Of a stretch of DNA of 64,000 nucleotides, positions 35,332 through 47,339 are shown in pieces. The DNA comes from Isoetes taiwanensis (taxonomy: Eukaryota; Streptophyta; Lycopodiopsida; Isoetales; Isoetaceae). The translations under genes and the position numbers were made by a program. How positions within the stretch are numbered: position 1 is the stretch's first letter; the number at the start of each line of letters is the position of its first letter. Below the pieces are notes generated by a model that worked only from the letters and a program-made list of their open reading frames with translations, was not told the origin of the DNA and did no database searches. The stretch lies in NCBI GenBank assembly GCA_021234155.1, contig JAJEKV010000139.1, positions 62,001 through 126,000 of the forward strand, read 5' to 3'.

Positions 35332-35730
35332 TTACGGTGGAAGAGCACCCGTGAGGAGGTCTTGCTGAAAATCATGGAACCAATGTGGTGTTGCCGTGAC
35401 TAAAAAAAAAGTTGAGCATCGGGGGAAGGCATCCGAGACCCCTTGCGTGATCATCGGTGTGGATGCGTGAAAGATAATCCGAACAACATGAGATTTGGCA
35501 CGCCTTATGAACGATTTCAAAAGGAGCAAATTCTTGGAGAAGAAGGACCCAACGAGCAATGCGGCCCGTGGGCGGATTTGTTGATCAAATAGAGAAGTGC
35601 TTGGTGGTCCACAAAGAACTTGATTTGACTGCCCAAAAGGTAATGACGGGCGTTGGACACGTAAAATGAGACCCAAAGCTTCACGCCCGTGGCGAGAATA
35701 GTTGCGCTTCATGAGAATTGATTTTATTTT
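35332..35730 (-). pseudogene. RNase H of the Athila/Tat-type element
   Basis: NYSRHGREALGLILRVQRP (35700) matches the NYS..EREALG block, and in a shifted frame HYLLGSQIKFFVDHQALLYLINK follows (about 35640-35580), the TDH-like region. A frameshift separates the two. Confidence 0.7.
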
Positions 35731-35959
35731 GCGTAGCGAATTGGTTTATCGATTAATGCGCATCATATTCTTGAAGAACAGCTCCAATAGCAAACGAGAC
35801 ATCGACATGAGCGTTGAAAGGGCTTGTCCCATTGAGGAGGAAAAGAACCGTGCACGAGTAAGCAAAAGCTTAACCGTTGGAAAAGCGACTTCGGAAGAAT
35901 TCAAGCCCGGTGGATTAAGTCACCCGTGAGTTTATGAATGGGATGCGCACGGTTTACCG

Positions 35960-37000
35960 ATCAGGTATGAAGGTGGAGTAATAATTGACCTTTCCTAGAA
36001 AGCGTGTCTCTTTGATGTTGGTTTTGGTGCTTGAGCTTTGAGCACATTAACCGATTTTGGCGGGATCGGTGGTGATTCTGCCGGTCGACAACATGGCCTA
36101 ACGAACACCTGAAGTGGCGAAAAAAGGTGCATTTCGGGATTGAGACTAATGCCTGACTCATCACATTTTACGGAAGGCACGTTCCAATTTATCAAATGGT
36201 CAGCCATGGAACCCAAGAGGCGAGAAGTCATCTTGAAAAATTTGGTAAGAAGGGATTTTCCTTCATGAAATCATGAAAACCGAGAGCATGATGCGTTGAA
36301 ATGTTGAAGGAGAGTTGGATAATCCAAAAGGAACCACCTTGTAGGCAAAAGTGCCCCACCTGGTGGTGAAAGTGGTCTTGAGTTGATCAGATTCTTTGAT
36401 GGAGATCTGATTGTAGCGGAGAAACCATCCATAAAGGAGAGTACATCTCATGTCCAGCCACTTCTTCCGAACTTGGTCCGTGAAGGGAAGTGGAAAATGA
36501 TCACGCCCGTGGCTTGATTGAGTTTCCCATAGTCTACACGCAGATATGATCTTACCATTGTGCTTAAGGGCAATGACGATAGGGCTCACCCATTCAGAAT
36601 GTTTGACCTCATAGATTAAACCTCGCAGCAAGGAGTTTGTCAATTTCCGCCTTGACGCCATCACGGTAATTAGGTTGAGCACGTCGCCGGTTTTGCTACA
36701 GTGGGTCGCATCGATTTGGTAGGAATGGTGAGTTCCCCAAGCTTTTGTTGATGCCCGAAGATCTTTGTAACTCCGTGCTAAAATGTGTTTGAATTTTTGA
36801 ATAAATGGCGGCCTGTTATGCGATAAGGAGCGGAAGGTTGCGCCAAGAACGGAGTTGATTGTTGCCAACATCCACAATTTCGACGGAGAGTCGAAATATG
36901 GGTATGACTTCAGTATCCCGGACAATGTGTGCGGGAGGTTGGAGCATAACCTGATGCGTGGCACTTTTGGCGTGGTAAAAAGAGAGGTTGCCAGTGTCAT
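35960..37000 (-). pseudogene. Reverse transcriptase of the Athila/Tat-type element
   Basis: KHSEWVSPIVIALKHNGKI, then RYNQISIKESDQLKTTF, then VVPFGLSNSPSTFQRIM (to 36263) are RT blocks 1-4. The metal-binding segment reads FQDDFSPLG in another frame (about 36245-36215). CDESGISLNPEMHLF and STGRITTDPAKIG follow. The domain is recognisable but in at least three frames. Confidence 0.8.
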
Positions 37001-37260
37001 CGAAAGGGTTGTTCATGACGGCGTGTACATCGCAGGAGTTGCTGGAGTGTCCCAGATTCGAAAAGTGATCAACGCCGTTGGATTGATTGCAAGGAGCCGT
37101 AGGGGTCAAGGCGACTGGCGGGTCCTGATCAAGAGTCATTTCTCCCCAAGGATCAGCATATTCGGGGTAGGATGACGGGGAGGCAGACGCGCAGGGGTAG
37201 CCCGAACTTGATAAATATTCTCGCGTCTTGAATCGATGTTCCGAGAGGGGTTCCGCATTG

Positions 37261-37680
37261 TCAACGGAAATGATCCGGCCGCTTGCAAGTCCATTGTGGC
37301 ATTGAGATGACCATCTCAGGATGACTAAACTCGTCCGTGGGCCCAAAGAATGGATACTCTTTTGCCCGGAGAAAGGGTCTTCCCACCAAAGATTTCATAG
37401 TCACCGGATCTTCACCGCTTTTCCAAACTCCAAATTCCATGGGAAAGCGGAGATCACCAATGTTGATGTGTAGAATAGGTGTGACGCCTTGAGGTCTCGT
37501 GGATATGGCCATTAGCCAATTTGATGTCATATGGGGCAACGAAAAGAGTTGTGTGATGCCCATTTGTTTGCGGAGTTTGTCCGTGATGAGATTGACCGCA
37601 CTACCTCCATCGATTTGAACATGGTTGACTTGCTGATTTCCCACCGCTGCATGGACCGTGGGTGTAGAGGTAGCCACCAC
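37261..37680 (-). CDS. Aspartic protease of the Athila/Tat-type element
   Basis: 139 open codons. VQIDGGSAVNLI carries the active-site DGG (37611-37603), as in Athila/Tat proteases that use DG(G/S) instead of DSG. LVGRPFLRAKEY is the second conserved Gly-rich loop. The Pro-rich linker to Gag lies upstream. Confidence 0.75.
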   Translation of the reverse strand: MVATSTPTVHAAVGNQQVNHVQIDGGSAVNLITDKLRKQMGITQLFSLPHMTSNWLMAISTRPQGVTPILHINIGDLRFPMEFGVWKSGEDPVTMKSLVGRPFLRAKEYPFFGPTDEFSHPEMVISMPQWTCKRPDHFR

Positions 37681-38056
37681 CCCAACTAAAACAGTTTGGG
37701 AGTGGTAATCGGTCCTTGAGAGCAGGATGAGTTTTAAAATGGTTGCTGCTTAAAGGAATTTTGATCTTGGCAAGCTCCTCTTGAGTTCGAGGAGGGTACA
37801 TGAGAAAAAGGATCCGCTTGGTTCCAGTGCTGGGAGTGCGTGGCGGGGAAGCAAAGAATCTTTGAGTAAGTCAACCTCGGCTGCAATATTGGGATATGTC
37901 CGAGAGCGTGGAGGTTGAGATGTTGAAGGTGGATCGTGTCTTTGTTGAGCTCGAGTGGTGGCATGAACATTTGCCAATGTGCGCCTTCAATTTTTCTTGC
38001 ATGAGATTCAAAATGCTTTGGCGAACTTTGGGCATGACATTTGGCATGAGCTTTTT

Positions 38057-39979
38057 CTAAGTTAGGTGCAAAAGTGAACCTTTTTTTTTCGTCCTCATGA
38101 GGAAGGGTGTCAACAGCAAAGCAGGTTGCGTGTCTTCTGAATAATAGTCAAGGGACGTGATGCCTTGGTGCGGGCGTGAAACTAGACCAACCCAATTTGA
38201 CGGGTTGTCACGGAGGATTAAGTGCCCGAAAAATTTCCTCTTGGGCTTGTTGATCCAGCCGAGGTTGACGGCCGGAGCTGGTTGATAGCGTGATTGCTGA
38301 GGCGCCTTGGGGGCTTCTTGAGAATCGTCGCGGGCCTTGTTTGCCATTAGCAAGCCGAGTTGGTAAGCCGTGGCTGACCGATGTGGTCTGATTTGTGCGG
38401 GGAAGCTGGACCTGAACTTGGAAGTTGAGGGCACCCGTGGTGGTATGACCCCATTCTTGATGATGATAGCACCGGCTTTAGAAGGATCAAAAAGAGGACG
38501 TTGGTTGGATCCCGTGGTGGGTCCTGTTCTTGATAGAGTTGTGTGGGCTGCACACGAAGAGGTGGTCTTTGATAATCGCTTTGGGACTGAGGTGTGGTTT
38601 GTACTTGATAAACCATTTTGTTGCGAATCGGTGTGGGATGAGTCTTGGTGCACTCTTCCGGTAACATGATTGCACATGTTGCATCGCTTGCAATGAGGCG
38701 CCATTGGTGGAGTTGCACTCATTGGCCAAATGGCCTTGATATTTGCAAATATGGCACCAGATTTGATCACAACGGATTAGCGTGTGGAGGCCGGCAGTAG
38801 TTTGTGGAACCATGACGGGTGGAATGAGCAGGGAGCTCTTGAAGAGCCCCGCCTCGGGAGGAAACATTGACGGAGTGATTGACAAGGTAGATAGCCTGCT
38901 CCAAAAGTTTTTGGACGCCTTATTCATCATGAGTCGAATAGCGAGGAAGTCCTTGGAGAAACCGCATCAAAATGCGCTCGTGGCAGGGTACTCCTTGAGC
39001 TTCGCTTGAGCGTAATGTGAAGTCGATCCATAAAATCCCGGCACTCCGTGGGCTCTTGTTGAAGTTCATTGAGTTGCTTGAGATGAAGTTGATCATCATC
39101 CGTGGTCCCCGTAATGAGGCGTAAAAGCGCGTGCGATTTCGGACCAGTCTTGTTTCCAATGGCTTTGTTGGACATGAGCCATTGATGAGGAGAGAGCCAC
39201 GCAGTTGGTGGAAAAAATGTGAAATTTCGAGTTGAGGTTGCGTGCCCATTTAGGACAGCTAGAGCCTCAAATTCTTCCATGGGGCCCGAGCACTTTGGTC
39301 TAACGGTTTGCCTTCGTGTTGCCAAAGGTGGGATAAGTCGATTCAGTCCGGGAAGGTAGATGTGAAAGTCTTTGGGCCGGACAGAACAGGATAGTGAGGA
39401 TATTGAGGTTGAGGTGGATTTGGCATTGTGCCCGACGGACCCGATGAAGGGGTGATCTGCGTTGAGAAACCCAAGTAGCCGGAGCATTGGTTTTGAGATC
39501 CGTAAGGTTGTAGACGGAAGAGCAGTGGGAAACGTGGGGGAAAGGATATTCCGGGCGGCGCAAAGGAGACATGTGGATAGCCGTGCCACCCGGGGAGATG
39601 ATGGTTCGGCGAAGTGGCGTATGGCCTGAAGAATGATGGATGTAGGCATGTTGGGGTATGAAAGTACGGTTGAGAAGGTGGAGCCGATAAGGCTCCCGAT
39701 AAGGATGAGGGGACCGAGGTTGTGAGCAATGTTTGCACGCTTTGGGGCGGGAACCGGGGGCGAGACCGACACGGTGGGTGGGTGGCGCTGGACCGAGCCT
39801 CTAGACCGAAGATGGCCTCCCTCTATGTCATAAGCAGATCCATACATGTCGCTAATAGCTTCGACATATGGCGCCCAAGCGAGATGTTGGTTCGAGAAAA
39901 GGAGTTCTTCGGGCGTGAAATTGCTTGACATGACATGGCGTGATGTAAGAAAGTAGGAGAAAATCCCGGCAGCCCGCAT
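38057..39979 (-). pseudogene. GAG of the Athila/Tat-type element
   Basis: A likely start is MSSNFTPEELLFSN near 39931. A Pro/Ser/Tyr-rich part is followed by a capsid-like region, then TECRDFMDRLHITLKR (about 39050). One perfect zinc knuckle, CHICKYQGHLANEC, lies at 38756-38715. A long Pro/Gln-rich tail leads to the protease. Open frames of 350, 147 and 237 codons cover it in different frames. Confidence 0.75.
39960..39978 (-). other. Degenerate primer-binding site
   Basis: The minus strand after the 5' LTR reads TGCGGGCTGCCGGGATT. It resembles TGGCGCCGTTGCCGGGG, the tRNA-Asp-type site of Athila/Tat elements, with a few changes. Confidence 0.5.
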
Positions 39980-40550
39980 GTTTTTGGGGTCCGGGAACTC
40001 CCTTCGAAGACAGCTCTCCGTGGAGGACCCGGATCTATGGTGAGAGTCCGGGGACTATGTCACGGATTTGCCGAAAGAGAAGAAAAAGAAGAGAACAGAG
40101 CAAATGAAAGAAAGATGATAAGCTTCCTTGATATCAATGATGAAAATACATGAGCTCGCAATAGAGAGAAAAACTGAAAGGGAGACAAGACTCAAAACTC
40201 ATCTAAAAACTTATGAGCTAACTCTACTCATATATATAGTACAATGGCCTTGGGCCCAATATAGACACTCGACTGATCTCGGTGCGACTCACGGAAGGAG
40301 GCCCGACGGTAGGAATGTTGGCGGTGCCTCTTAAGTGCCTAGAATCACGGCCCGACGCTGGCAAAGGATTGGCGGGCGTCACTTGTCCGAGCGGCGCCTT
40401 TCTTGTTGGATGTAAAGGCTTTGGCCGTGGGCTCGCTTAGTCTTCGTGAGGAGGCTTGGATGTCCGGAACCCGGGGTTGACGGTGATCTTTGAGCTTGAC
40501 ACAAATTGGACGATGACATGAATAGTCTGTGCAGGAGGCCTGGGATTCAA
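39979..40550 (-). repeat. 5' LTR of the Athila/Tat-type element
   Basis: Pairs with 29635-30211. The last 15 or so bases on the right are diverged, so the outer limit is accurate only to a few bases and no target duplication can be assigned. Confidence 0.8.
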
Positions 40551-43290
40551 TGAACCGGGCGGCCAATGGTGGGGTCCGGCACTACGAACCATCGTTTACC
40601 AGCTCCGGAGCATTAGCCATCGAACCCGGTGATTGGCGGGGAAGGTGGTTGGAGCCCTTGTGGATGGCCGAGAGCTGCCTCTCCCAAAGCATCGTCCCCT
40701 ACCCTCGAGGAAAGGGCGGGTTCACCGGGGAGCGTCTGTTTGTTGAAGTGTGGGGAGTTGCAGCACTCGGCTGCTCATGCTCAAGCATCCTCGCATAGAC
40801 CGCCGCGATGATCATAGTCCGCCTTAGCCGTGGTACATGGGGTGTGTTGGGGCAATGGGTGCTCTACTGGCTCGCCAATCTATCCGCAAGAACGGTGATG
40901 GTCTGAGTCTACTTCCCCGTCGACCGTCCCGTCTAATCAAGCGAAGTGATCAAGTGTAGGCATTGCTCGCTGCTAGCACGCAATCCACCACACGGTGCCG
41001 CCCGGTTCCCCACGTTTACAAGTGAAGCGGCGGTGGATCGCCACCAGTGACCCATTGCAAATGACCAGTCAAAGATATCGCCCGAAGAACGGCGGCTGCC
41101 GGCCATACCGTGTCACCGTCGTCATCCGGCGCCTTGGCCAAACCATCTCTGCGGGTCCATTTGCAACACATCCTCGCTAGAGGTGCGAATTTTGGGATCT
41201 GCGCTGCACTTGGCGGCGTTGAAATCTCCAAGCAAATATGACCTTGCCCACTTGTTCAGGACATGGGCCAGAGGTCGTCATATAGATCGACATAGGGCTC
41301 CCCGCCGTCCCACATCCGCGCGTGTGGTAAAGTTGCTCTCAAAGATGTGGGAAGTAGCAAACGCCATGAAGAGAGGGGTCGCCATCGCCGTTTCGCACTC
41401 GTTACCCCAATGTGTATCCGTTGTGCATGTCTGCCTTGCATGGGGAGACCGATTGGGCCAAGGTCGCCCGGTAGTAACACGCAATTCCCTCCGGTCCTCG
41501 CTTCCTGCACTCATTGAAGACGGGGTAGCCTGGTATCCCGGCAAATCGTAGCTCAGAACCAAAGATGTTCCCATGTTTCCATGAGGGAAGATAAGGTCCA
41601 TGTCCATGGCGGCGGAATTGAGACTGCCCCCCCTTCTGCCATGGAAAGCCACGACCATTCCGGTGATACCACGCTGAGGCACGATCCTATTTAGTGGCAT
41701 GCATCGCCACTTCCGGGTCCGGCAGTGGGTAGTGGTGTTCCTGGGGAGAGGAAGATGTGGATGCCTCAGGCCGGGGCCCCCTCGAGGGGACTCGAGGCCG
41801 GAGTGCCACATCCCCGCTTTGGTTGCCCCACCTCGCGATCCTTCTCCCGACCAGTCCCTCACGCCTTCCATGTCTCGCTGCGCCCCGACTTTGGGCCACG
41901 CCTTCGCGTCTCATTGCGCTGGGGTCAAGTCCCGCCAACGATAGAGCCGTCCCCTTCAACTTCAGCCCCGACGCCAGATGCCACCCCGCCTCGGGTGCAC
42001 GCCTTCAACTCTCAATCAGGAAGATGACCACCGCATCGTATACTAATTCCATGACGACCGCCTTTCCAATGGTCATAGATGCCGGGAACATCATCCGGTC
42101 CAAGATATGTGTCCGAAACCGGAAGTGAGATGTTCTCCTCGACCTCCTCACCTTGACTAGCACATTGCCCGCTGCCTCGCTCCCTCGAGTTCGGCGGGGC
42201 CTAACTGTGTGTTGGTTGAGGTGGGTGAGGCATAAGTCAGGTTTGCGCCGGGTGGTGGTGGCCCCGGCGTGATCGATGTGTCCGCATGTGTTCCGAGTTG
42301 GCGTCCTGTAGGTTGGTGGGTTCGCGGGTTGGTGTGTTCTTTCTTTGTGGTTTCGTTCTCAGTCCGAGCTCAGCTCTTGCGGCGTTGTCATGTCTTGCCA
42401 TCTCCGCGTGCAATGGCGGAGTTGCTCATGTGCCTGGGCATGGAGGCCCTTGCCTTCTTTGGGGCAGGGAGCCTCCCAGCTCCCTGTAGCTCCCGACTGC
42501 GTGCTAAATCCTTACTCGGAAGAGCCGGTTACGCGGCTAGCTTCCAAGCGGCCTGAATCCTTGTCTCCACGCGGTGGCGGCCTCCACAACCTCGGCGGGG
42601 AGGCGGGCTGCTCAGGTTCTTCGTGGCCTTAGCCTCCTCAACCTCGCCTGGATCCGAGACGCATGTTCTGAGAAGTGTCTCTGCTCTACCGGTTCTCGTC
42701 TGCGTCCGCCGCTTCCATAAAGCTGCCAACCGGTGTCTACAAGCCCCCTCATATCTGCAAGCTCCTGCTGGTATTCTTTGTCATCCAAATTGTAGCAAGT
42801 GGATGCTATCATGCACTTTTGTAAATGCGTGATCCTCCAATTACGTGATTAAATAAGCCGCACCAACTGCACGCACAACATCCGAATGTTATGTTCTCCA
42901 CCTCATCGCCGGAGGCACGCAAAGCGTGCACTTGTTAGCCTCAACCCTGCTTTGGATCTCGCGGCTCCAAGGTTCGGCTGGGCGGATTGCCTGTGGGCCC
43001 GCCTATCTCCGGTCGATGGGGCCTTTGGCGGGCCTCCCTCTTCATGGAAGACGTCTCTCCCCTCTGCCGGCAGGCCTCTTCCTTGGTGGCCCCGCTTCAT
43101 GGTCTTCCCAGCAGGAGCTCTGGTCAACGGGTCAACGGTGGTTGGTGTGTTTTGGCCTTCCGGCGATGGGTTGGTGTGGTCTGCGGTGGCTCGCCAACCA
43201 AGTGTGGGTCCACACACGGGTCTCGTGGTTCAGGGCCATGACTTGGGGTACCGACTTGGGCTTACGACTCGATATCCGGTGTAAAATGCG
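40551..43290 (-). pseudogene. LINE 5' half: endonuclease region and leader
   Basis: GC-rich, unlike its surroundings. On the minus strand, over several frames: GITGMVVAFHGRRGG, GIPGYPVFNEC, EPYVDLYDDL (about 41290; compare DPYSDLYDDI in the other LINE at 26150), then sequence down to 40551 that fits the later endonuclease domain. 42000-43290 has only short frames (one with KEYQQELADMRGLVDTGW near 42780) and may hold ORF1 or the 5' UTR. It is cut at 40551 by the LTR element and resumes at 29634. Confidence 0.65.
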
Positions 43291-43300
43291 GCCGCCACAA

Positions 43301-44115
43301 AACCCTAGCACACAGCCAGGAAAAGTGCATATTTGAGCACTGAAACAAAGACAAGCATGCAGGTATCATACACCGTTGGAAAGCTCTCTGAACCAGCTTT
43401 CCAACAAGCCCAAGCACATGAAAATCTGACACCGATGTGAGAGATACACCGGTCAAGGTGTCTACCAATTGCCACAGAAACCCTAGCACACAGCCCAGAA
43501 AAGTGCCAATTTGAGCACATAAACAAAGCCAAGCATGCAGGTATTATACACCGTTGGAAAGATCTCTGAACCAGCTTTCCAACAAGCCCAAGCACATGAA
43601 AAATCGACACCGGGATCACGAGAGATATGACCGATCAAAATTTTGCCGCAAAGATTTGACCAATCGAATACTTACTAAAACATACGCCAATCCCTATATT
43701 GGTGTCGGACTTTCATCAACAACACCATCAGGAACTAGGGTATGAATTAGTAAAACATTCTTGTAACCTTCAATAAGAGCACCACACACACCTTTCAACA
43801 CCGCGTGGCCAAGGCCAACAACGGCATCAGGCGAGGGCTATACTTCTCAAAGAAGGAAGAAGAAGGGCTGCCACAAAAACCCTAGCACACAGCCCGAAAA
43901 ACAGCATATTTGAGCACAGAAACAAAGACAAGCATGCAGGTATTATACACCGTTGGAAAGCTCTCTGAACCAGCTTTCCAAAAGCCCAAGCACATGAAAA
44001 TCTGACACCGGATGTGAGAGATACAAATCGGGTGGAAGTGTCTACCGGTTACCCAAAACCCTAGCACACAGCCCGGAAAAGTGCCAATTTGAGCACAGAA
44101 ACAAAGCCAAGCATG
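43301..44115. repeat. 178-base satellite-like tandem repeat
   Basis: Units start with aaccctagcacacagcc at 43301, 43479, 43878 and 44057, giving periods of 178 and 179. A 220-base unrelated stretch (about 43645-43865) separates the two pairs. Each unit contains ccgttggaaagctctctgaa. The last unit is truncated. Confidence 0.9.
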
Positions 44116-44985
44116 ACCCTTCCAATTATTGCATGATCATGGTCAGTCCCATTTTTTTCAAGCTTTTAGTTATTTTTACTGAGAAGAAGTTAATATCATG
44201 GGCAGAACATATGGGTGTCCATGATGTAGGCCATACAGGCTTTCACCATGCCATTCTACGATAGATCATATTTTCACATTGATCATATTTTCACATTGTG
44301 CTTGCTTATTAAACATAATCGAAGCCTGAAATAAGACCTCTATATATTTTGTGGCAAGGTTTTAGTGAAACTATTTTTTTTAGGGCGTTATAAAGTGCAA
44401 AAATAGTATTTTTTGGGAAAATCATGGGTATTTAATACTACGTAGGCAAAAAAAAGTTTAAACCATGACGTAAACCATAACTTTCTTCACCATTTTTTAA
44501 TCCTCCCCTGCGCCCGGCTTTTTAAAGGCGAAGCCTTAATGTTAAACTTCGCTAGAAACTCTTTTCGGCGTATTTTCACATTGATCATATTTTTTGTTCA
44601 CATTGTGCTTTTCGCTTATTAAACATTAATAGTAAAACAAGTTTTAAACTACGCGAAATTCTATATATATATATTTTTTGGCGTTAAACTATATTGATTT
44701 GTTTGTGGATTTTTAAGGCGAAGCGAAACATTCATTTCGCTTTTGAACTATTTTCTGGTTCGTAAACCGAAAAATACTTGTTTAAAACGCCGAACAAGAC
44801 TTCAGTTGGCGAAATGTTGTTTTCGCCACGCCGAAAGTTTCGGCACGAAATTTTTAGCCCACGTTATTAAACGTCAAATTTGTGCCAGATCAAACGAAAA
44901 AATACGTATTGCGTGATAAACGTATCTGATGAACCTATCCCTCGCTTTGTGGATTTCACTACGCTTTTGATACAAGATTACATAA
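44116..44985. other. Spacer with short repeats
   Basis: cacattgatcatattttcac is repeated in tandem at 44275-44300 and again near 44578. Several gcgaag/ttcgcc stretches occur. No coding sequence recognised. Confidence 0.5.
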
Positions 44986-44989
44986 AAGT

Positions 44990-45262
44990 TTTGTTGGTAG
45001 TGATTGCAAGCGTTAGGGGTTCCACAAGACCTTCTGAATGCAATTTATCGGCTCTATGAAAGGGTCTTTACTAAGTTTTCAGTATCGAGTATACAAATCA
45101 ATAGCAATATTGAAGTACATCAGGGTTGCGCTCTATCTTCTATACTCTTTGGCTTGTATATTGATCAATTAGCATGGCTCGATACTCATGGTGGCTCGAT
45201 ACTCAAGAACTTACCAAATTGGGTTAACCTTTGTACGGATGCCTTCTTTTAGTTTTGAGCCT
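44990..45262 (+). pseudogene. LINE reverse transcriptase fragment
   Basis: LGVPQDLLNAIYRLYERV, then VHQGCALSSILFGLYIDQL is RT motif 4 (QGC..S..LF) of a plant LINE; LCTDAFF stands where YADD is expected. It belongs to the same family as the LINE at 28760 (GLYIDQLEEW) but lies on the plus strand. It ends in stops at 45250. Confidence 0.85.
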
Positions 45263-45750
45263 TGTAATAAAGGGGTCAATAATAGTCATCTTATATTAAA
45301 ATGTACTAAATGATTCAGATGGGGAATGATTAAGTGCTTTGAACAAAAGATAGACATGCAAGAAGTTAACTAAATTAGAAATTAGCACTAAAAGTTAAAT
45401 CACCCCATAATTGTGCTTATAATTTTTTATGCCCTTGGCTAACTTAACTAGACATGTGCGAAATAATTTAGTTAACTAGTTAAGTTATTTTTTAACCAAA
45501 GTTTTTAGTGCGAAATTGGATTACATTAAGTTAGCCTAACCTATTTTTTTAACTAGCTTTGGTGTGAAGGGAATCATCCAGTAGTGTTAACTTAACTTAA
45601 CGATAAAAATAACTTAATTAAACTTGACCATGGGTGCGAATAGACCCTTCGGATCAAAAGCTAGATTTGGCTAGATAATAGAGGAGGCTTTGGACTGATG
45701 GAATAAGCTAGATAGACTAGATTAGATTGGCTGGATTAGGCTAGAGTATG
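45263..45750. other. AT-rich spacer
   Basis: Rich in ttaacttaact / agttaactagttaag motifs, some palindromic (45465-45485). Possibly an old DNA transposon; nothing firm. Confidence 0.35.
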
Positions 45751-45754
45751 ATTA

Positions 45755-46330
45755 GGACCCGAACACATGGTCCTCCCCACTCATGGTGGAGCCGACCATG
45801 CCCTTTCCCTAGCCACCTCTACCTAAAAAAAAAATAAGAAATGTGGGACTAGGGCCCGAACATCTGGTCCCCTCCACTCATGGTGGAGCCGACCATGTTC
45901 TTGCCCTAGCTACCTCTACCTAAAACTGACAATAAATGTGAACTAAGGCCCGAACACCTGGTCCTCCCCACTCGTGGTGGAGCCAACCATGTGCTTGCCG
46001 TAGCCACCTCTACTTAAGAATGAGAAGAAAAGTGGACTTGGACCCGGACATCTGGTCCTCTCCGCTCGAGGTGGAGCCGACCGTGCCATTGAACAAGCCA
46101 CTACAATTTTATTTTAAACCTAAAAATAACAAGTGGAACTGGAAGAGGACTTGAACCCGGGTACGTGGTCCTCTCCACTCTAGGTGGAGCCGACCGTGCC
46201 CTTGAACAAGCCACTCCTTAATCTAGGAAAAATTTATGATTGTAGTGAAAGTGGACTTCAAACCCGGGTACATGGTCCTCTCCACTCTAGGTGGAGCCGA
46301 CCCGTGCCCTTGAACGAGCCACTCCATCAA
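45755..46330. repeat. Six-copy tandem repeat, period about 93-115
   Basis: Each copy has tggtcctc.ccactc.tggtggagccgacc (core gtggagcc near 45787, 45887, 45980, 46070, 46182 and 46293). The core contains a short inverted repeat, CCACTC..GTGGAG. Spacers are A-rich and vary in length. Confidence 0.85.
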
Positions 46331-46439
46331 TTTTTTTAACCTACTTAAAACTATAAAAATAAAATGCAAGTGCGATCAACTACTTACCAAAAGAAGGACG
46401 TGTATACACAAAATCATGTCGGGTCCAAATCGTAATAGA

Positions 46440-47165
46440 AAGCTGCAACAGAAGTAACGAAGTATTAGAAGAATAAGAACAAAGAAGAAAAATATCGAAG
46501 AAGAAAGAAAGGAAAAAAAAGGGGGGATAGGAAACAAGAGATAGAAATAAAACAAGAGAAAGAAATAAGAGAAGAAATAAAAGAATAGAAGGGAAGAAAT
46601 AAGGATAGAATAGAGAAGAAATAAGAGAAGAAAGAAGAGAAAATGAAGAATAATAAGAGGAAATAAGAGAAGGGAAGGGATTAGTATGGAAGGAAAAAAT
46701 AAGGGAAGGGAAATAAAAGGATCGAATGGAAAGTGAGGAAGAAATGAAAAAGAATGAAGAATAAGAAACAAATGAAGAATGAAGAAATGAAATTAAAAAG
46801 AATGAAGAATAAGAAATGAAAAAAAATGAAGAATAAAGAAGGGACGAGAAGAAAGAAATGATGGAAGGGAGGGAAAGAATGAGGAATGAGAAAGCATGAG
46901 AAAGAATGGAAATGAGAAAACATGGGAAAAGAAAAGAATGAGAAAAGAAATGAGAAAGCATGAGAAAGAAATGAGGAAGGAATTAGGGAGGAAGAATGAG
47001 GAAAGAAAAAATATGGGAAGAAAGAATGAGGAAAGAATGAAGCATGGAAGGAGGAAGAAGAAATGAAGCATGGAAGAAAGAATGAGGCATGGAAGAATGG
47101 GAAGAAAGAATGAGGAAGAAAAATAATCAAGAACAAAGAAGAAGAGGAAGGAAAGGAAACAAAAA
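46440..47165. repeat. Polypurine tract of about 720 bases
   Basis: The plus strand is almost only A and G with scattered T (gaagaaagaatgaggaagaa types), with very few C. The long Phe/Ser/Leu/Ile minus-strand frames (up to 193 codons) follow from this composition and are not genes. Confidence 0.9.
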
Positions 47166-47339
47166 AAAATTGAAATCTAGCCTAACGATTCGATCCAAAG
47201 ACCTAGTCAATCTAAAAATCATGATGTACTAACCTTAAAAATAGTTCTTGCAAGTGGGTGAAGCCTTTAGCGCCGGAAATCGCCCAAAAAGTCGTGACCT
47301 TTGAAGCCTAGAAACGGACCCGGAAAAGCCGGCTGCGGG

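Larger units (their letters stand above)
29635..40550 (-). mobile_element. Athila/Tat-type LTR retrotransposon inserted in a LINE
   Basis: Two direct repeats of about 575 bases (29635-30211 and 39979-40550) bound a 9.8-kb interior with GAG, PR, RT, RNase H and IN in the standard Ty3/gypsy order, then a long 3' region (30222-33950). On the minus strand the LTR begins TGTTAG and is preceded by the purine tract GGTGGGGGAG. The site after the 5' LTR resembles the tRNA-Asp-type primer site of Athila/Tat elements. Sequence on both sides belongs to one minus-strand LINE. Numerous frameshifts; inactive. Confidence 0.85.

Noticed and set aside
29625..40555. GAACC as the target duplication of the Athila/Tat-type element
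   Set aside because: The two occurrences are not at equal distance from the LTR ends, and the right LTR end is diverged.
40529..43336. Many long frames on both strands in GC-rich DNA
   Set aside because: High GC lowers stop frequency; only the broken endonuclease pieces on the minus strand match a family.
46376..47136. Long minus-strand frames rich in Phe, Ser, Leu and Ile, resembling membrane proteins
   Set aside because: They are the complement of a purine-only tract, open in more than one frame, and have no variation typical of a protein.
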